Positions 5,564 through 7,809 of a DNA stretch of 7,809 nucleotides are shown in pieces; the stretch's first letter is position 1, and each line of letters begins with the position of its first letter. The position numbers and the translations under genes are program-made. The notes beneath the pieces were generated by a model. That model was not told the origin of the DNA. It saw only the letters and a list, made by a program, of their open reading frames with translations, and made no database searches. Origin of the DNA: Chloroflexota bacterium (lineage in GTDB: Bacteria > Chloroflexota > Anaerolineae > Anaerolineales > Villigracilaceae); NCBI GenBank assembly GCA_021823555.1, contig JAKANW010000118.1:1-7809 (forward strand). The letters run 5' to 3'.

Positions 5564-5600
5564 CTTTGAATCTCTCTCTGCAAGGCTGATAACGGGAAGG

Positions 5601-5609
5601 ATTATAGCA
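5601..5609 (-). promoter_or_regulatory. Extended -10 promoter of the lipoprotein gene
   Basis: TGCTATAAT on the minus strand (5609 to 5601) is a perfect extended -10, 37 bases before the ATG, predicting a leader of about 30 bases. The -35 region reads GTCAAT at 17 bases spacing, a poor match that an extended -10 can tolerate. The left copy of the 22-bp direct repeat (5629-5650) overlaps the end of this -35 region. Confidence 0.6.
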
Positions 5610-5628
5610 GACCGAATTCAGTCATTGA

Positions 5629-5650
5629 CAGAGACAAAATAAGTGGATTT
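5629..5650 (+). repeat. Direct repeat, left copy (22 bp)
   Basis: Starts CAGAGACAAAATAAG and ends GTGGATTT. It is identical over 22 bases to 5740-5761, with a period of 111 bases. It sits just upstream of the lipoprotein promoter. Together with the inverted repeat between the copies it suggests a small mobile or duplicated element. Confidence 0.85.
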
Positions 5651-5675
5651 GGGTGTATTTCATCTGGGTTGGAAC

Positions 5676-5732
5676 CGTCCCGAAGGTTGGTTGTAAAAGG
5701 CCAAAATCGGCTCAAGTTCAACCTTCGGGACG
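5676..5732. repeat. 14-bp inverted repeat with 29-base loop
   Basis: CGTCCCGAAGGTTG (5676-5689) and CAACCTTCGGGACG (5719-5732) are exact reverse complements. The whole hairpin lies between the two 22-bp direct repeats, 25 bases from the left copy and seven from the right. No T-run follows on either strand, so it is not a typical terminator. It resembles the ends of a miniature inverted-repeat element or a REP-like palindrome. Confidence 0.8.
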
Positions 5733-5739
5733 TTGCCCT

Positions 5740-5761
5740 CAGAGACAAAATAAGTGGATTT
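5740..5761 (+). repeat. Direct repeat, right copy (22 bp)
   Basis: Exact copy of 5629-5650, eight bases after the right arm of the inverted repeat and 87 bases before the start of the NAGPA-domain gene. Bases beyond the repeat diverge at once on both sides (GGGTG against TCTTC to the right). Confidence 0.85.
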
Positions 5762-5848
5762 TCTTCATGTGGCGTTCATGTGCAGAGAATAAGATAATGC
5801 CGTTCTGTATGCTTGGGTTACAAAAAGAAACCATAAGGAGTGATTGAC

Positions 5849-7045
5849 ATGAATTGGTTTTTAAGAATCAAGCAGGCTGGTGGGAAGCGCAGGTGGGGGT
5901 ATTTGTTGGGTACGGTGATCTTATTTTTTACAGGGCTATTGGCCTGTATCGCGATTGTTCCGGCAGTCTTTCCTTCCACAGGCGCCCAAATCGCTGATTT
6001 AATAAGAGCAACGAGTGGGCCCCAAGTGGCGGCAGATATCGAAACTGTCTCATTTCGAATACAGGATATAGTCCAGCAGATTCTATCCACCTACAACGGA
6101 GGGAAAACACAGATTACCTTGTCCCAACCAACCGCCAGCCGACATGTCACACGGAGACTGAGACAAGTTGTCGTTGTAAAAGATAAGATCAGCCAAGGCC
6201 CGGCGATTCCGGCTCCGACAAATGTCGTCACCGCTGGCCCACAAATCGGCTGGCAGGCCTACGGCCCGGCAGTGAACGGATCGCCGGTCATGGCCCAGGC
6301 GTTGTTAACTCTGGATCCTCAGCGTCCCTATGCCGGAATCGCACTGGTGCGCATTGACCTTTCCAAACTTCAACTTCACATGATGCCGGGTTTTCTGGAG
6401 CCATCCCATACCCAGAGCGTGGTCAATGCAATCCCAAATATTGGGCAAACCCCGGCAGCGGACCTGAAGATTCTGGTTGCAGCCTTCAATGGTGGTTTTA
6501 AAGCCATCAACGGCCAATATGGAATGATGGTTGATGGAGTGACCCTGCTCCCGCCGATTCCCGGCATCGCCACCGTTGCTATTTATCAAGATGGAAGTGT
6601 CCGAATTGGCGCATGGGGACAGGATATCCTACCCAGCGCGAACCTGGTCGCCTTCCGGCAGAATTGTCCACTAGTTTTGCAAAACGGTCAGCTCAACCCA
6701 CAGGTTTCCATTGACAATCGGATGGTGTGGGGCCAAACCATCGGCAACCAGGAAATCACCTGGCGGACAGGCCTTGGGATCACACAAGATGGCCGTTACC
6801 TGATCTATGCGGTCGGGAATGCGACAACAACCCAGACTTTGGCTCAGTCCCTGCAAATAGCCGGGGCATACAACGCCATGCAGTTGGACATCAACCGGCA
6901 TTACGCTCACTTTGTCACGTATCGGGCGGCAGGCGGTTCCGACAATTCCTTGCAAGCAGTCCAACTGCTCAACCAAATGGAAAACGATCCCACGATCTAT
7001 CTCGTTGCACATTCGCGCGATTATTTTTACCTGACCACACGGTAA
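5849..7045 (+). CDS. Membrane-anchored NAGPA-type phosphodiester glycosidase-domain protein
   Basis: A 398-residue protein. A basic N-terminus (IKQAGGKRRW) precedes one membrane span at about 16-41, so most of the protein should lie outside the cytoplasm. Residues about 45-130 are a variable linker region. From about 155 to 398 is a domain I recognise as NAGPA-type (phosphodiester glycosidase, formerly DUF2233): ALVRIDLSKLQLHM (165-178), LVAAFNGGFKAI (209-220), GMMVDG, WRTGLGITQDGRYLIYAVG (305-323) and NAMQLDINRHYAHFV (342-356). NAGPA-like domains act on phosphodiester-linked sugars and occur near exopolysaccharide genes; here the substrate is unknown. Many relatives have LDGGGS where this one has LDIN, keeping Asp347 but losing the glycines. 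The ATG at 5849 has AAGGAG eight bases upstream; a GTG at 5840 is less likely because it overlaps that Shine-Dalgarno. No terminator is clear after the stop. Confidence 0.88.
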   Translation: MNWFLRIKQAGGKRRWGYLLGTVILFFTGLLACIAIVPAVFPSTGAQIADLIRATSGPQVAADIETVSFRIQDIVQQILSTYNGGKTQITLSQPTASRHVTRRLRQVVVVKDKISQGPAIPAPTNVVTAGPQIGWQAYGPAVNGSPVMAQALLTLDPQRPYAGIALVRIDLSKLQLHMMPGFLEPSHTQSVVNAIPNIGQTPAADLKILVAAFNGGFKAINGQYGMMVDGVTLLPPIPGIATVAIYQDGSVRIGAWGQDILPSANLVAFRQNCPLVLQNGQLNPQVSIDNRMVWGQTIGNQEITWRTGLGITQDGRYLIYAVGNATTTQTLAQSLQIAGAYNAMQLDINRHYAHFVTYRAAGGSDNSLQAVQLLNQMENDPTIYLVAHSRDYFYLTTR

Positions 7046-7108
7046 ATCCCATTGCGCGAGAATCAGAGATTTATTCCGGCTAATTACCGAAGGCCAGACG
7101 CCAGGAAT

Positions 7109-7137
7109 TTGACGCGTCGAAAATTCAGGGGTAGAAT
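7109..7137 (+). promoter_or_regulatory. Sigma70-type promoter of the SpoIIE-family phosphatase gene
   Basis: TTGACG (7109-7114), exactly 17 bases, then TAGAAT (7132-7137): one mismatch to consensus in each hexamer with ideal spacing. The predicted start near 7144 gives a leader of about 45 bases before the ATG at 7189. It is the best two-part promoter in the window and suggests that the phosphatase is not merely read through from the NAGPA gene. Confidence 0.65.
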
Positions 7138-7188
7138 TGAACGTGTGTTCTAAGAGCAAGGATCAGCTCTGATTATCAGGAAACAAAT

Positions 7189-7809
7189 ATGGAAACGAGG
7201 TTATTTAACGATATCCAAAAGGGGTTGACCGAAAAGCGCGCTCACCTTGAGGAATGGAGAAAATGCTGCACACCGGAGGAAAAGCAAACCGTTCTCGGCC
7301 CCAAAGGTGAAACAGATATAGAGTCTCACCTCCACGTCATTGATTCTTCGCTGGAAAAACTGGATGAGGGAATATTGGGAATATGTGAGGTATGCCAGGG
7401 CACTGTAGATTCAAGCCTGCTGCAAATGGATTACACCGCCTGTGTATGTCTCGATCACTACAGCGAGGCAGAACGCCGCCAGTTGGAAAGTGAGCTTGAA
7501 CTTTCGCAGATTGTGCAGCGCGCTCTGCTTCCGCAACATATCCCGTCCATCGTTGGGATGGATATGGCTGCCTTCAGCCGTCCGGCTCAGATCGTGGGCG
7601 GCGATTACTTCGATTTCCTGCAATTCAGCGACGGCTCGCACGGCTTCGTCATCGCCGATGTCAGTGGGCATGGCGTCTCGGCCGGCATGTTGATGACCAG
7701 CTTACAGATGGCGTTTCATACTCTTGTCCCCGACAATAATTCGCCGGTGGATGTCCTCCAGCGGATCAACCACCTGTATATTCACAACATCAACTTCACG
7801 ACCTTCGTC
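7189..7809 (+). CDS. SpoIIE-family PP2C phosphatase with N-terminal DksA/TraR-type zinc finger (3' end cut by window)
   Basis: The frame stays open for 207 codons to the window edge, so the gene is partial. Residues 1-60 are helical and charged, as in DksA/TraR-type coiled coils. Residues 66-90 form a zinc-finger-like knot: Cys66-x2-Cys69-x17-Cys87-x2-His90, with an extra Cys85; the DksA finger has the same spacing but a fourth Cys. A linker helix (EAERRQLESELELSQIVQRALLP, 93-115) leads into the SpoIIE/RsbU phosphatase domain, with GGDYFDF (137-143; Asp139, Asp142) and IADVSGHGVSAGM (155-167; Asp157) supplying the metal ligands. Such enzymes dephosphorylate STAS antagonists in partner switching, and the STAS protein at 1343-1753 is a possible but unproven substrate. 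The ATG at 7189 has AGGA eight bases upstream and a good promoter before it. The rest of the PP2C domain lies beyond the window. Confidence 0.92.
   Translation, partial: METRLFNDIQKGLTEKRAHLEEWRKCCTPEEKQTVLGPKGETDIESHLHVIDSSLEKLDEGILGICEVCQGTVDSSLLQMDYTACVCLDHYSEAERRQLESELELSQIVQRALLPQHIPSIVGMDMAAFSRPAQIVGGDYFDFLQFSDGSHGFVIADVSGHGVSAGMLMTSLQMAFHTLVPDNNSPVDVLQRINHLYIHNINFTTFV

Larger units (their letters stand above)
5564..5848. other. Divergent intergenic region holding a small repeat element
   Basis: The 285 bases between the divergent lipoprotein and NAGPA-domain genes contain the extended -10 of the lipoprotein gene (5601-5609), two copies of a 22-bp direct repeat (5629-5650, 5740-5761) and a 14-bp inverted repeat between them (5676-5689/5719-5732). 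For the plus-strand gene I find only a weak -10-like GATAAT (5793-5798) without a -35. An open frame from a GTG at 5653 to 5847 crosses the repeats and looks non-coding. Confidence 0.7.

Noticed and set aside
5625..5653. TTGACA on the plus strand at 5625-5630 as a promoter for the NAGPA gene
   Set aside because: The expected -10 position at 17 bases spacing reads TTTGGG, with no acceptable hexamer at nearby spacings, and the gene is more than 200 bases away.
5629..5761. Possible CRISPR or CRISPR remnant from two 22-bp repeats
   Set aside because: Only two copies, an 89-base gap much longer than usual spacers, a hairpin inside the gap, and no cas genes.
5653..5847. 64-residue plus-strand frame in the divergent intergenic region
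   Set aside because: It starts at GTG without a Shine-Dalgarno, runs through the inverted repeat and one direct repeat, and its composition (many Lys, Cys, Trp) does not look like a protein.
6671..7159. 162-residue minus-strand frame
   Set aside because: Antisense to the NAGPA-domain gene, extending over the phosphatase promoter; no domain recognised.
1..7809. A new defence or mobile system
   Set aside because: The nuclease, HEAT, STAS and phosphatase genes are separated by promoters or a terminator and have housekeeping or signalling character; no helicase, recombinase or phage-like gene is present to join them into a defence cassette.

Overview
The window looks like chromosomal DNA of moderate GC content from a Gram-positive-like environmental bacterium, most plausibly a member of Chloroflexota (Anaerolineae type). 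This placement is inferred from the gene set: a sortase with a long basic cytosolic N-terminus, a lipoprotein with a Pro/Thr-rich spacer, a YprB-like exonuclease fused to TPR-type repeats, a DksA-type zinc finger fused to a SpoIIE phosphatase, and a DUF5647/DUF7718-like pair. No sequence search was possible. There is no rRNA, tRNA, CRISPR array, transposase or phage gene.

Layout. Positions 1-5563 are read almost entirely from the minus strand. In transcription order (right to left) these are: a serine beta-lactamase/PBP-like lipoprotein (4328-5563); a sortase (3370-4266); a 58-residue membrane protein (3184-3360) whose Shine-Dalgarno overlaps the sortase stop; a YprB-type RNase H-like exonuclease with C-terminal TPR/Sel1-like repeats (1824-3056); a STAS-domain anti-sigma-factor antagonist (1343-1753) closed by a clear intrinsic terminator; a HEAT-repeat/DUF4177-like protein (714-1268); and an overlapping pair of small proteins, DUF7718-like (314-637) and DUF5647-like (57-332). 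A 285-bp divergent intergenic region (5564-5848) carries an unusual small repeat structure: a 22-bp direct repeat flanking a 14-bp inverted repeat. To its right, on the plus strand, lie a membrane-anchored NAGPA-type phosphodiester glycosidase-domain protein (5849-7045) and, behind a good sigma70-type promoter, a SpoIIE-family phosphatase (7189 onward) cut by the window end.

Functional themes. Three or four neighbours act at the cell surface (lipoprotein hydrolase, sortase, small membrane protein, NAGPA-domain protein). Two proteins belong to the partner-switching signalling logic, in which a SpoIIE/RsbU-type phosphatase dephosphorylates a STAS antagonist. They sit at opposite ends of the window, so a direct link is only a hypothesis. 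The rest are conserved small or housekeeping-type proteins.

Regulation. TATAATC motifs recur at five places upstream of the minus-strand genes, mostly without a recognisable -35 box. At the sortase and the DUF7718-like gene the -10-like element is so close to the ATG that leaderless mRNA is likely. I see no convincing new multi-gene defence or mobile system. The features most worth a second look are the repeat element at 5629-5761, the sortase-coupled 58-residue gene, and the zinc-finger variant on the phosphatase.
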